A stretch of DNA of 13,183 nucleotides from Rhodobacterales bacterium UBA3089 (GCA_002367255.1 DFBD01000221.1:1-13183), one strand, 5' to 3'. Shown: positions 1 through 7,342, counted from the stretch's first letter. Translations and numbers: made by a program. Notes: generated by a model not told the origin, from the sequence alone.

Positions 1-1596
1 GGATCGACTTTAACGCAACAGGTGGCAAAGCTGTTGTGTCTGGGTGAGGATTTACCCGAGGCGGAGTGCCGCCAGCAGACGATCCTGCGTAAGATCAAGG
101 AAGTTCCGTATTCTTTCGCGATGGAGCTGAAATACGAGAAAGACGATATCCTGTCGATCTATCTGAACCGTGCATATCTGGGTGCAGGGGCGCAAGGGTT
201 CGAGGCCGCAGCGCAACGGTATTTCGGCAAGTCCGCACGCGAGGTTGATGTGGCCGAGGCAGCGATGTTGGCGGGGTTGTTGACCGCGCCGTCACGCTAT
301 GCGCCGACGAATAATTTGAACCGTGCGCAGGAACGATCGACGGTGGTGATCGGGTTGATGCAAGCGCAGGGGTATCTGACACGCGTGGAAGCGGAACTAG
401 CGTTGGCAAGCCCTGCGACGCTTTCACAGGCGGCGCAAGAACGGGCGGGCGGGTATTTTGCCGACTGGATTATGGCGGATGCACCTTCGTTCCTGACGCG
501 GGATACTGGCGAGGATGTGGAGATTCTGACCACCTTTGACCGTGGCATCCAGAAGGCGGCAGAAGACGCGCTGACGTATGTATTTGAAAACCGGGTTCGC
601 GAAGGCTCCGAGGCGCAGGCGGCGATTGTTGTGATGTCGGCAGACGGGGCCGTTCGGGCGATGGTTGGCGGGCGCAAGATTGATGGTGCGGGGTTGTTTA
701 ACCGCGCTACGCAAGCGTCACGGCAACCGGGATCGTCGTTCAAGCCGTTCGTTTACGGGGCGGCGCTGGAATCGGGGATGCACCCGTTTGACATAGTTCT
801 GGATGCGCCGTTGACGATTGATATTCCCGGGTCCGGCCCGTGGAGTCCTGTGAATTACACAAAAGAATTCTACGGCGAAGTGCCAATGGTGTATGCCATG
901 GCGAATTCGTTGAATACGGTTGCTGTGCGTTTGTCGGAACAGGTGGGGCGCGACAAGGTGCGGGCCTTGGCGGCGGACTTCGGGGTGACTTCGCCTTTGG
1001 CCGAAGGGCCAGCGCTGGCGTTGGGTGCGTCGAACGTGACGTTGCTGGAAATGACGGGGGCATATGCGGGCATTCTGAACGGTGGGCGGCAGTCACTGCC
1101 CTACGGGTGGCTTGATCTGCGGATACGCGGCGACGATCAGGTATTGATGAGCCTTGAACGCACCGACGGGTTCCGTGTGCTGGATGAACGTGCTGCGGGA
1201 TATCTGGTTTACATGATGTCGCAAGTTGTCGAGGTTGGCAGTGGCGCACGTGCCGCACTGGGTAATCGGCCTGTGGCGGGTAAAACGGGCACAACGCAAG
1301 GCGCGCGGGATGCGTGGTTTATAGGGTTTACCGGTGACTATGTGGCGGGCGTTTGGATGGGGTATGATGATAACTCCAAACTGACCGGCGTCACGGGCGG
1401 CGGGTTGCCTGCCGAGATTTGGCGCGAAACGATGGAGCGGGTTCACGTTGGCCTGCCTGTGCGCGCATTGCCGATGATCGATCCACGGATGGAGCCACCA
1501 CGGATTACGAACGAGATTGATAATCTGGTTAACGATGTGAATGACTCGCTTCTGGGCGATTTAATCAACAGTATCTTCGGGTCGCCGCGCCGTTAG
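1..1596 (+). CDS. Class A penicillin-binding protein (PBP1a family), 3' part
   Basis: Bifunctional peptidoglycan synthase, expected to be anchored in the inner membrane and to act in the periplasm; it polymerises lipid II and cross-links stem peptides. The frame is open to the left edge: the first codons read GSTLTQQVAKLL, the conserved glycosyltransferase (GT51) motif, so the GTG at 22 is internal and the N-terminal anchor and catalytic Glu region lie outside the window. Further GT51 blocks follow (RKIKE, DDILSIYLNRAYLGAGAQG, AAMLAGLLTAPSRYAP). The transpeptidase domain has all three active-site motifs: SSFK with the nucleophilic Ser at 733-735, SLN at 907-915 and KTGT at 1282-1293. The link between the domains is short, with no obvious OB insertion. 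The last 12 codons overlap the 3' end of the convergent lpxK. Family assignment is firm; which PBP1 paralogue it is cannot be told. Confidence 0.95.
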   Translation, partial: GSTLTQQVAKLLCLGEDLPEAECRQQTILRKIKEVPYSFAMELKYEKDDILSIYLNRAYLGAGAQGFEAAAQRYFGKSAREVDVAEAAMLAGLLTAPSRYAPTNNLNRAQERSTVVIGLMQAQGYLTRVEAELALASPATLSQAAQERAGGYFADWIMADAPSFLTRDTGEDVEILTTFDRGIQKAAEDALTYVFENRVREGSEAQAAIVVMSADGAVRAMVGGRKIDGAGLFNRATQASRQPGSSFKPFVYGAALESGMHPFDIVLDAPLTIDIPGSGPWSPVNYTKEFYGEVPMVYAMANSLNTVAVRLSEQVGRDKVRALAADFGVTSPLAEGPALALGASNVTLLEMTGAYAGILNGGRQSLPYGWLDLRIRGDDQVLMSLERTDGFRVLDERAAGYLVYMMSQVVEVGSGARAALGNRPVAGKTGTTQGARDAWFIGFTGDYVAGVWMGYDDNSKLTGVTGGGLPAEIWRETMERVHVGLPVRALPMIDPRMEPPRITNEIDNLVNDVNDSLLGDLINSIFGSPRR

Positions 1597-2556
1597 GTTT
1601 TTTAGCCGTGTTTTAACGGCTTCAAGGTCGTTGAAAACCAGCCGAACAGGTAATGCCAAGGCGTCGCGACGAAATGCGACCGGTAGGCGGGCCATGTCTT
1701 TTTCCGTGGTTACCAGTTGCGCGGATTTCGCTTTCGCTTCGGCCTTCAGGCGTTGCAAAATGGCATCCGTGTAAGGTGCATGGTCAGGAAAGGCGTGGGT
1801 GGCAACGACGTTGGCACCAAGGGCTTCCAGTGTGGCGAAAAATTTTCCCGGACGACCGATACCAGCAAAAGCGATGAAGCGGGTGCCGGACCAGTCCATA
1901 CCGGTTTCAAGCGGGACAAGTTCGCCAGACCAGACAGGATTGGAAACCTGAGCCGTTAGGCGCTTTTGCGCCGCCGAGGTGCCGACCGGGATAATGACGT
2001 CTGCGCGTAACAAGCCATCGGACAAAGGTTCACGCAGCGGCCCTGCGGGCATGACGCGGCCATTGCCAAAGCCGATTTCGGCGTCAACGACGACGAGGGA
2101 TAGGTCTTTGTGCAGCGACGGGTTCTGGAAACCATCGTCCAGCAGGATGACCTGCGCGCCTGCTTTTATGGCAGCTTTGGCCCCTGCGGTACGGTCTTTT
2201 GCAACCCAGCACGGCCCGAAGGCGGTGATAAGTAGCGGTTCGTCACCAACCTGATCGGCAGAATGTTTGCGCTCGTCCACCAACAACGGCCCGATTTCCG
2301 AGCCACCGTGACCGCGCGAAACGACGTGCGCTATGATGCCTTCGTCACGGAAAATTTCCAGTAGTGCAATGACGGTCGGTGTTTTACCCGTGCCACCAAC
2401 GTTGATGTTGCCGACGCATATGACGGGAATCGCCAACTTTTCCCAAGGGCCGTTTTTCAAGCGGCGGCGGGTGGCCGTGATCCATATCCATTCCAGCGGT
2501 GCCAGAAGGCGGGATGTCAGGCCGCGCGGGCGGTTCCAGAATAAAGGGGGGCGCAT
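1561..2556 (-). CDS. lpxK: Tetraacyldisaccharide 4'-kinase LpxK
   Basis: Phosphorylates the 4'-position of the lipid A disaccharide precursor with ATP, at the cytoplasmic face of the inner membrane, giving lipid IVA. The 331-residue protein is full length for the family. A hydrophobic/basic N-terminal segment (about 13-35, LTSRLLAPLEWIWI) suits membrane association. It is followed by the P-loop GNINVGGTGKTP (49-60), the Walker B-like LLDDGFQN (138-145), the AGIGRPGKFF block (231-240), HAFPDHAPYT (254-263) and the typical TTEKDMARLP (283-292). The ATG shares its A with the TGA of the upstream waaA-like gene (TGATG), so translational coupling is likely. The 3' end runs 36 bases into the convergent penicillin-binding protein gene. 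All diagnostic motifs are present. Confidence 0.96.
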   Translation of the reverse strand: MRPPLFWNRPRGLTSRLLAPLEWIWITATRRRLKNGPWEKLAIPVICVGNINVGGTGKTPTVIALLEIFRDEGIIAHVVSRGHGGSEIGPLLVDERKHSADQVGDEPLLITAFGPCWVAKDRTAGAKAAIKAGAQVILLDDGFQNPSLHKDLSLVVVDAEIGFGNGRVMPAGPLREPLSDGLLRADVIIPVGTSAAQKRLTAQVSNPVWSGELVPLETGMDWSGTRFIAFAGIGRPGKFFATLEALGANVVATHAFPDHAPYTDAILQRLKAEAKAKSAQLVTTEKDMARLPVAFRRDALALPVRLVFNDLEAVKTRLKNLTARRPEDTVD

Positions 2557-3809
2557 CAGGTGGCCTCTTTCGGGAAGTAGGATTGTAGCAGATCGAAAAC
2601 GCGATCAGTGGCCGTGTCGTCTTCACCAAAAGCACCCCAGGCGGCGGTGGCAAGTTGGGCGGCGCGTTCAGGGGAAAGTGCGGCTTCCAGATTTTTGGCA
2701 AGGTCTGCCCCGTCGGTCACGGGAATACAGGCATCGGCGGCAAGCAAGGTATCATAGGCCGCAGCGAAATCTGTGACCTGCGGTCCATGCAGAATTGCAG
2801 AACCAAGAGCGGCGGCGGAAAGTGGATTATGCCCGCCATTGGAAACTAGTGACCCGCCAATGAAGGACACAGGCGAGAGGCGATACCATAGACCCATTTC
2901 GTCTGGCGTGTCGGCGACATAAATGTCGGTTTGCCGATCAATTTGCTGCGATTTGGAGCGTTGGGCGACGGTGTAATCCTGCCCATGCAGCATATCGGCG
3001 ATGGCGTCGCCACGTTCGGGTTGGCGCGGGGCGATAATGAGTAGCAGCTCGGGGTAAGATCGGCGGGCCACTTTATGCGCGGCGATGATGGTTTCTTCCT
3101 CGCCCGCATGGGTTAGCGCAGCCAGCCATACGGCGCGGCCACCGATGGCACGAGCCAAGGCTTTGCGCTGGGTTTCGTCGTGCGGTAAAGGAGACAGCCC
3201 GCCGTTCAGGCGGCCGGAGGTTGCGGTTTTGCCCGCAGGGGCGCCAAGGTTTTGCAGATATTTTTTGCTGTGTGCATCTTGGGTCAGGATATGATCGAAG
3301 CGTTGCAATAGCGAGGCGAACATGCCCTTGAACAAGCGGTATCTGCGAAAGGATTGCGCGGACATCAACGCATCGACGTAGATTATCGAGATGTTGCGAC
3401 GCTTGGTTTGAACTATGAAGGCGGGTTGGAATTCGGCCTCTGTCCAGACGGACAGGTCGGGCTTCCAGTGATCTAAAAATGCCGCGATACACGGCGTGGC
3501 ATCGACGGGGGTGTATTGGTGAACCGTGCGCGGCGGCATCTGCCCTTGCAATGCTTGGGCGACGGTGTCTGACGGGGTGGTTATCAGACAGTTCAGGGAT
3601 GGGTTTTGGCTAAGTAGCCGCCAGCACAGGGCCAAAATTGCATCGGCACTACTGACACTGGTGACGTTAACCCAGATCAGCGGCCCGTCGGGGCGGGGCG
3701 TTGATGCGACACCTCGGCGTTCGGTGTTGGCGTCCAGTTTCCGGGCAAACCAGCGTTCGCCATAGCGCGAGAACAGCATGTATGCAGCGAGGGAAACTGG
3801 ACGGCCCAT
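2556..3809 (-). CDS. waaA: Divergent Kdo transferase (WaaA/KdtA-like, GT30)
   Basis: Expected to transfer Kdo from CMP-Kdo to lipid IVA at the inner membrane. I place the start at the ATG at 3809 (417 residues), because MGRPVSLAAYMLFSRYGERW matches the usual N-terminus. The frame stays open to an ATG at 3995, but that extension is only antisense to the next gene. Visible family blocks are LIWV (44-47), LTTHAGEE-like LTHAGEE, IAPRQPER (259-266), the ADTPDEMGLWYRL block, FIGGSLV and GGHNPL (325-330); the last ones belong to the C-terminal donor-binding half. Oddity: where GT30 enzymes read SVGE, with the Glu the proposed catalytic base, this protein reads SVSS, and the preceding His is Asn. It may be a lineage variant, a second specialised Kdo or glycosyl transferase, or inactive. 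The gene starts 7 bases after DUF4170 with no clear Shine-Dalgarno, and ends in a TGATG overlap with lpxK. Confidence 0.85.
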   Translation of the reverse strand: MGRPVSLAAYMLFSRYGERWFARKLDANTERRGVASTPRPDGPLIWVNVTSVSSADAILALCWRLLSQNPSLNCLITTPSDTVAQALQGQMPPRTVHQYTPVDATPCIAAFLDHWKPDLSVWTEAEFQPAFIVQTKRRNISIIYVDALMSAQSFRRYRLFKGMFASLLQRFDHILTQDAHSKKYLQNLGAPAGKTATSGRLNGGLSPLPHDETQRKALARAIGGRAVWLAALTHAGEEETIIAAHKVARRSYPELLLIIAPRQPERGDAIADMLHGQDYTVAQRSKSQQIDRQTDIYVADTPDEMGLWYRLSPVSFIGGSLVSNGGHNPLSAAALGSAILHGPQVTDFAAAYDTLLAADACIPVTDGADLAKNLEAALSPERAAQLATAAWGAFGEDDTATDRVFDLLQSYFPKEAT

Positions 3810-3816
3810 CAGGCGA

Positions 3817-4059
3817 TTAGCCCATTTCTGCGGTAAGGCTGGTTTCTGTCTCTTCGTCGCGCAGCCGGTGCAAATGGGCGATGAAGTAGCGCATGTGCGC
3901 GTTGTCGACGGTTGAATGCGCGGCGGCTTTCCACGCGTCATAGGCCTTGGCGTAGCTTGGATAAATACCGACCGTTTCAATGTTTTCCGGGTCACGGAAT
4001 TCTTGGCTTTGCGGGTCGATTAATTCTCCGCCGAAAACGAGGTGCAGTCGATTGGTCAT
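3817..4059 (-). CDS. DUF4170-family small protein
   Basis: Eighty-residue soluble protein of unknown function. Its sequence and position resemble DUF4170, a short alphaproteobacterial family often found between cysQ-like and waaA genes. I choose the ATG at 4059 (MTNRLHLVFGGEL) rather than one at 4119, because a good Shine-Dalgarno (AAAGGAC) precedes it by about 6 bases and the protein then has the family length. It shows a beta-rich start (LHLVFGGEL), then EFRDPENIETVGIYPSYAKAYDAWKAAA, then a helix containing MRYFIAHLHRL. There is no signal peptide or membrane segment. It lies 70 bases after cysQ, a gap holding a stem-loop and possible promoter, and 7 bases before the waaA-like gene, so its role is probably tied to Kdo/lipid A synthesis. 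That role is inferred from neighbourhood only. Confidence 0.85.
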   Translation of the reverse strand: MTNRLHLVFGGELIDPQSQEFRDPENIETVGIYPSYAKAYDAWKAAAHSTVDNAHMRYFIAHLHRLRDEETETSLTAEMG

Positions 4060-4087
4060 GGATTTGTCCTTTGGTTCGGGGTTTCGT

Positions 4088-4130
4088 GCGCACATTAGGC
4101 ATTGGCCCACCAACGTCAATCGATGTGCGC
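4088..4130 (-). promoter_or_regulatory. Inverted repeat with possible internal promoter before DUF4170
   Basis: The gap between the cysQ-like stop and the DUF4170 ribosome-binding site contains a perfect 8-base inverted repeat (GCGCACAT at 4088-4095, ATGTGCGC at 4123-4130). Inside it is a smaller one (TTGG at 4102-4105, CCAA at 4110-4113). On the minus strand the region also reads TTGACG (4119-4114), then 16 bases, then TAATGT (4097-4092). That is a strong -35 with a poor -10, which would place a transcript start near 4085. The element could be a promoter with an operator-like palindrome around it, or an mRNA hairpin between operon genes. There is no U-tract, so an intrinsic terminator is unlikely. 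Confidence 0.4.
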
Positions 4131-4900
4131 TACAGGCGGTCGATAAATTGCGGATGCAGAAGGCCGGGTGCGGCGATCATGCCAGCCAAAAGCGGTTTCG
4201 GGTTGTTGTAGCGTGCAGGCAGGTTTTCACTGGTGGTAACGGTTGCGCCTGCTTCGCGTGCGATCAGGTCACCGGCGGCGACGTCCCATTCCCATGTATC
4301 GCGCAGGGTTAACATACCGTCGAATGATCCGTCAGCGGTAAGGCACATTCGGTAGGCCAGCGATGGGCGAAAGTTGGGTGATAGGTCTGGCACTCCGCCA
4401 GGCCAGAGGGTGGGTTTTAGCGTAGGGCGTGTGACCAGCATTCGGGCGGAGGCGATATCTTCTACGCTGCTGGCTTTGATCGGTTTGCCGTTCAGGAATG
4501 CGCCGCCGTCTTTTGTGGCGCTGTAGGTCAGGCCCTTCATTGGCAGGTGAACGACGGCGGTGATAACTTCGCCATCTTCCGCAATTGCGAGGGAATGCGA
4601 GAAGGTTTTTTCACCGGCGATGAAGGCACGGGTGCCATCGATTGGGTCGATGATGAAAACGCGAGGGCGTGTCAGGCGGGCTGTGGTGTCCTCGGTTTCC
4701 TCGGATAGCCAGCCATAATCTGGTTGGGCTTTCAGTAATTCGCCGTGCAACATGCGGTCAACTGCAAGGTCGGCCTCGGTTACGGGGCCTTGGTTGTCGC
4801 CTTTGTCCCATGTCTCGGGGTTTGCCTGAAAGTACTTTCGGGCAATGTCGCCAGCCGCATGGGCCGCGTCGGTTAGAAGCTGCAAATCACGCACCGGCAA
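4130..4900 (-). CDS. cysQ: 3'(2'),5'-bisphosphate nucleotidase, CysQ-like (inositol monophosphatase superfamily)
   Basis: Mg2+-dependent phosphatase that probably removes the 3'-phosphate of PAP/PAPS in the cytoplasm, tying into sulfate assimilation; an inositol-phosphatase activity cannot be excluded from sequence. The 256 residues carry the full metal-site set: GPVTEADLAVD (38-48), WLSEE (64-68), DPIDGTRAF (85-93) and the C-terminal WEWDVAAGDLIAREAGA (203-219) with Asp206. The start is not an ATG. A TTG at 4900 gives MPVRDLQLL, which matches the usual N-terminus; a GTG at 4894 would give a protein two residues shorter. Either start overlaps the pmbA stop (14 or 8 bases), so coupled translation is likely. 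The gene ends with TAG in the arm of the inverted repeat before DUF4170. Confidence 0.9.
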   Translation of the reverse strand: MPVRDLQLLTDAAHAAGDIARKYFQANPETWDKGDNQGPVTEADLAVDRMLHGELLKAQPDYGWLSEETEDTTARLTRPRVFIIDPIDGTRAFIAGEKTFSHSLAIAEDGEVITAVVHLPMKGLTYSATKDGGAFLNGKPIKASSVEDIASARMLVTRPTLKPTLWPGGVPDLSPNFRPSLAYRMCLTADGSFDGMLTLRDTWEWDVAAGDLIAREAGATVTTSENLPARYNNPKPLLAGMIAAPGLLHPQFIDRL

Positions 4901-6233
4901 TGGTTAATCCTTCGACTAGCAAGCTGGGAACCACGCGGGACAGATGCGCGCGACCGTCGTTTGCAGGATGGATAGAGCCTAGCATTTCGCGCAGGTTGCC
5001 CGCAATTGTGCATTCGTTGACGGGGCCGGTAATAACGCCATTTTCCACCCAGAAACCCGATGCGCCACGGGAATAGTCACCAGTATTGGCATTAATGGAA
5101 CTGCCGATTAACGACGTTACGATCATGCCTGTGCCCATCATGGCGATTAGATCGTCACGCGTGTCCGTCCCTTGGGTTAACGAAAGATTACCGGCAGCGG
5201 GGCTTGGTGGGGCAGATGTGCCACGCGCCGCGTTTCCGGTGCTTTCAAGGCCGAGTTTACGCGCAGTGGCCAAGTCTAATGTCCAACTTTGCAGGATGCC
5301 GTTTTCGACAATGGCGCGACGCGTGGTTGGCAGCCCTTCGGCGTCGAAGGGTTTGGAGCCGGATACGCGGGTGCGGTGTGGGTCCTCGATTAACGACAGG
5401 CCTTCGGGCAGGACCAGTTCACCCATCGCGTCTTTTAGCCAGCTTGCGCCACGCGCGATTGACCCGCCGTTGATTGCCGCAACAAGATGTCCGATCAGGC
5501 CTGAAGATATCCGTTCGTCGAATAGTACGGGAAAGGCCCCTGTCGGGGGTTTCTTGGGGTTGGCGCGGGCAATGGCGCGTTCGCCAGCGATGCGCCCTAT
5601 TTCGGTAGCAGATGGCAGGTCTGCACCGAAAATGCGACCCTCGCCGTTATAATCGCGCTCCATTTCCAACCCTTCGCCAGTGATGGCAACGCAGGAGGTG
5701 GACCGCGAAGTGCGCTCGTATCCGCCGTTGAACCCGTTGGTGGCAGCAAGGTGGATGGCGGAGCGGCTGTACCCTGCGCCAGCACCCTGAACCTGGCTTA
5801 CACCTTTGACGGCGAATGCCGCGGCTTCGGCTTCGAGGGCGTCTTCTTGTAATTCAGCAGGCGTGGGGGCGGTGGAGGGGTCGGCCAACTCAAGCGAATC
5901 GACATCCCACGATTTGGCCAGTTGCGCGGGGTCTGCAAGACCACAATGCGGGTCTGCGGGGGCTTCCATTGCCATGGCCACCGCACGTTCAGCCATGGCT
6001 TGCATGGTTTCGGGGCGCAGGTCCGATGACGACACACTGGCTTGGCGTTGTCCGATCAAGACGCGGAGGCCAAGGTCGATGCCTTCGGATCGTTCGGCGT
6101 GTTCCAACGCCCCGTTCAGAACTTCGATCGATTGGCTGTCACCGGAAACCGCAATGGAATCAGCGGCTTCGGCGCCAGCAGCCTGGGCTGCGTCAAGGAG
6201 GGCATGCGTGAGGGCTTCGAGGGATGCAGTCAT
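4887..6233 (-). CDS. pmbA: PmbA/TldE family protein (TldD/E protease partner)
   Basis: Cytoplasmic member of the PmbA/TldD (peptidase U62) family. In characterised systems TldE partners the Zn-protease TldD, which trims modified peptides and unfolded chains. The 448-residue length is normal for PmbA. It shows the N-terminal domain (SQSIEVLNGALEHAERSEG), a middle YERTSRSTSCVAITGEG strand, and the C-terminal beta-sheet domain with DERISSGLIGHLVAAINGGS, the SLIEDPHRTR block, and the end-domain signature GDYSRGASGFWVENG with GPVNECTIAGNL. No HExxxH metal motif is present, which fits TldE rather than TldD; the TldD partner is not in this window. The ATG at 6233 has only a weak GGGAAA ribosome-binding site. 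It is the first gene of the leftward cluster, and its stop overlaps the cysQ-like start. Confidence 0.95.
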   Translation of the reverse strand: MTASLEALTHALLDAAQAAGAEAADSIAVSGDSQSIEVLNGALEHAERSEGIDLGLRVLIGQRQASVSSSDLRPETMQAMAERAVAMAMEAPADPHCGLADPAQLAKSWDVDSLELADPSTAPTPAELQEDALEAEAAAFAVKGVSQVQGAGAGYSRSAIHLAATNGFNGGYERTSRSTSCVAITGEGLEMERDYNGEGRIFGADLPSATEIGRIAGERAIARANPKKPPTGAFPVLFDERISSGLIGHLVAAINGGSIARGASWLKDAMGELVLPEGLSLIEDPHRTRVSGSKPFDAEGLPTTRRAIVENGILQSWTLDLATARKLGLESTGNAARGTSAPPSPAAGNLSLTQGTDTRDDLIAMMGTGMIVTSLIGSSINANTGDYSRGASGFWVENGVITGPVNECTIAGNLREMLGSIHPANDGRAHLSRVVPSLLVEGLTIAGA

Positions 6234-6241
6234 TAGGTTTC

Positions 6242-6305
6242 CCGTTCAGAATTGGCGTTGAACACCATATATAGCAATGCGCGATTGTTTTCACCCTCTG
6301 AACGG
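6242..6305. repeat. Perfect 9-base inverted repeat in the pmbA/lysR divergent region
   Basis: CCGTTCAGA at 6242-6250 and its exact complement TCTGAACGG at 6297-6305 bracket 46 bases that contain the most promoter-like sequence for pmbA. The spacing is too wide for a simple hairpin operator but would suit two bound regulator dimers or DNA looping. Chance occurrence in a 157-base gap is not negligible (roughly a few percent). Confidence 0.4.
6266..6294 (-). promoter_or_regulatory. pmbA: Possible promoter for the pmbA cluster
   Basis: Reading leftward, GTGAAA (6294-6289) is followed by 17 bases and TATATG (6271-6266), within the AT-rich CTATATATG. Each hexamer matches the sigma-70 consensus at four of six positions. 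The transcript would start near 6258 with a leader of about 25 bases before the pmbA ATG. This is a motif match only. Confidence 0.35.
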
Positions 6306-6334
6306 TCTTTTTATGGAAAATTGCAATTACGAAA

Positions 6335-6357
6335 GTTCTTTCAGAAAAACTTAAGTT
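6335..6357 (+). promoter_or_regulatory. Candidate operator upstream of the LysR-type gene
   Basis: An imperfect dyad (GTTCTTTCAGAAAAAC, 6335-6350) runs into a perfect ten-base palindrome AACTTAAGTT (6348-6357), 33 bases before the regulator's ATG. LysR-type proteins usually bind A/T-rich dyads near their own promoters, and pmbA is divergent, so autoregulation here is plausible. No convincing -35/-10 pair for the plus strand was found in this gap. Confidence 0.35.
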
Positions 6358-6390
6358 AATGTATGTGTCGGATGTCTGCGGGGGTAGAAA

Positions 6391-7317
6391 ATGGCTATTA
6401 AAACAGAAATGCTACGATATTTTGTAGGGGTGGCAGAGGCTGGCAACCTTGCGAGTGCGGCAAAGACATTGCAGCGCTCTCCGGCGGCGGTTTCAATGAT
6501 GTTGAAGCAATTCGAAGAAGAACTCGGCGCGCCACTATTCCAGACAGACAGGAAAAGCCATCTTACCGAGGTTGGGGTGTATACGCTGGCAGAAGCCAAG
6601 CGGGAACTGTCGCATTTTGAGAGCACGATTAGTTCGATTAAACACTTTGCCGAATCCGGTGAGGGGCAGGTACGCACAGCCGTGATTCCGGCGGTTGCGG
6701 CGAATTTGATGCCAAATGTTGTGAAGTCTTTGCGCAAGGAAAATCTGAATATTCTTGTTGATATTGACGATTTAACAAACGATGCGGTAATTGCTGGCGT
6801 CCGCGGCGAAACTGTTGATATTGGTATCGTAAACGACCTGGTGGTTTGGGGCAGCTCCAATGTTAAGCATTCCACTCTCTTGACAGACCGGATCGGGTTG
6901 CTTTGCAAACGCGACAGCGAGATCGGGCGTAAAGAAAACCTGTACTGGTCTGACGTGTCCAAATCCGAGATGATTTGGCATTTTTTATGCAATAAGATTA
7001 ATGAGCCTGCGGTCAAAAAAGCCAGCGCTAATGCGCGGTTGCGCGTGGTGAGCGCACTTTCAATACAGGCATTTGTCCGTAGTGGGGATTATGTATCTCC
7101 GATACCGGAACTCGCAGCGATTTCGCTACCCTCTGATCTGGTCTTTCGTGTGCCGGAAGGTAATGTGTATACGCGGAATGTTCACTTAATCTGGAACGAA
7201 AACCGCAAGCCGACCCCGGCGACGATACAGCTATGCAAAATTTTACGCGAGACCATTGCAGAAATGGGAATGGCACCCAATAAGGAAGAGGAGAATGCTT
7301 TCACTACATTGGACTAG
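6391..7317 (+). CDS. LysR-type transcriptional regulator
   Basis: Cytoplasmic DNA-binding regulator, 308 residues, the usual family length. The N-terminal winged helix-turn-helix spans about 4-62: FVGVAEAGNLASAAKTLQRS, PAAVSMMLKQFEEELGAPLF, then LTEVG. The effector domain begins near residue 90 (VRTAVIPAVAANLMPNVV), with the typical VDIGIVND strand; the ligand cannot be told from sequence. The start at 6391 gives a complete recognition domain and is preceded by a G-rich stretch (GGGGG, 6380-6384). It is divergent from pmbA and followed 50 bases later by an M32 carboxypeptidase on the same strand, making those two the natural candidate targets. Base composition is lower than in the neighbours: 6721-6780 and 6961-7020 each contain only 20 G or C in 60, which suggests a gene acquired separately. 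Confidence 0.92.
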   Translation: MAIKTEMLRYFVGVAEAGNLASAAKTLQRSPAAVSMMLKQFEEELGAPLFQTDRKSHLTEVGVYTLAEAKRELSHFESTISSIKHFAESGEGQVRTAVIPAVAANLMPNVVKSLRKENLNILVDIDDLTNDAVIAGVRGETVDIGIVNDLVVWGSSNVKHSTLLTDRIGLLCKRDSEIGRKENLYWSDVSKSEMIWHFLCNKINEPAVKKASANARLRVVSALSIQAFVRSGDYVSPIPELAAISLPSDLVFRVPEGNVYTRNVHLIWNENRKPTPATIQLCKILRETIAEMGMAPNKEEENAFTTLD

Positions 7318-7342
7318 AAGCCGCTTAAGTTTAGCAGTACGG

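Noticed and set aside
22..24. GTG as start codon of the penicillin-binding protein
   Set aside because: The codons before it already encode the GSTLTQQ glycosyltransferase motif, so the gene continues beyond the left edge.
1605..1620. GCCGT-loop-ACGGC hairpin after the PBP stop as an intrinsic terminator
   Set aside because: Only five base pairs, followed by TTCAAGG rather than a T-tract, and it lies within lpxK coding sequence.
3810..3995. N-terminal extension of the waaA-like frame
   Set aside because: It is antisense to DUF4170, has low-complexity basic/Thr composition and no family similarity; the ATG at 3809 fits the family.
5086..5652. 188-codon open frame on the plus strand
   Set aside because: Antisense to pmbA; Arg/Pro/Ser-rich with no domain or ribosome-binding site.
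6351..7016. 221-codon open frame on the minus strand through the LysR gene
   Set aside because: Antisense to a clear LysR-type protein; it stays open because of the sense codon bias and shows no family motif.
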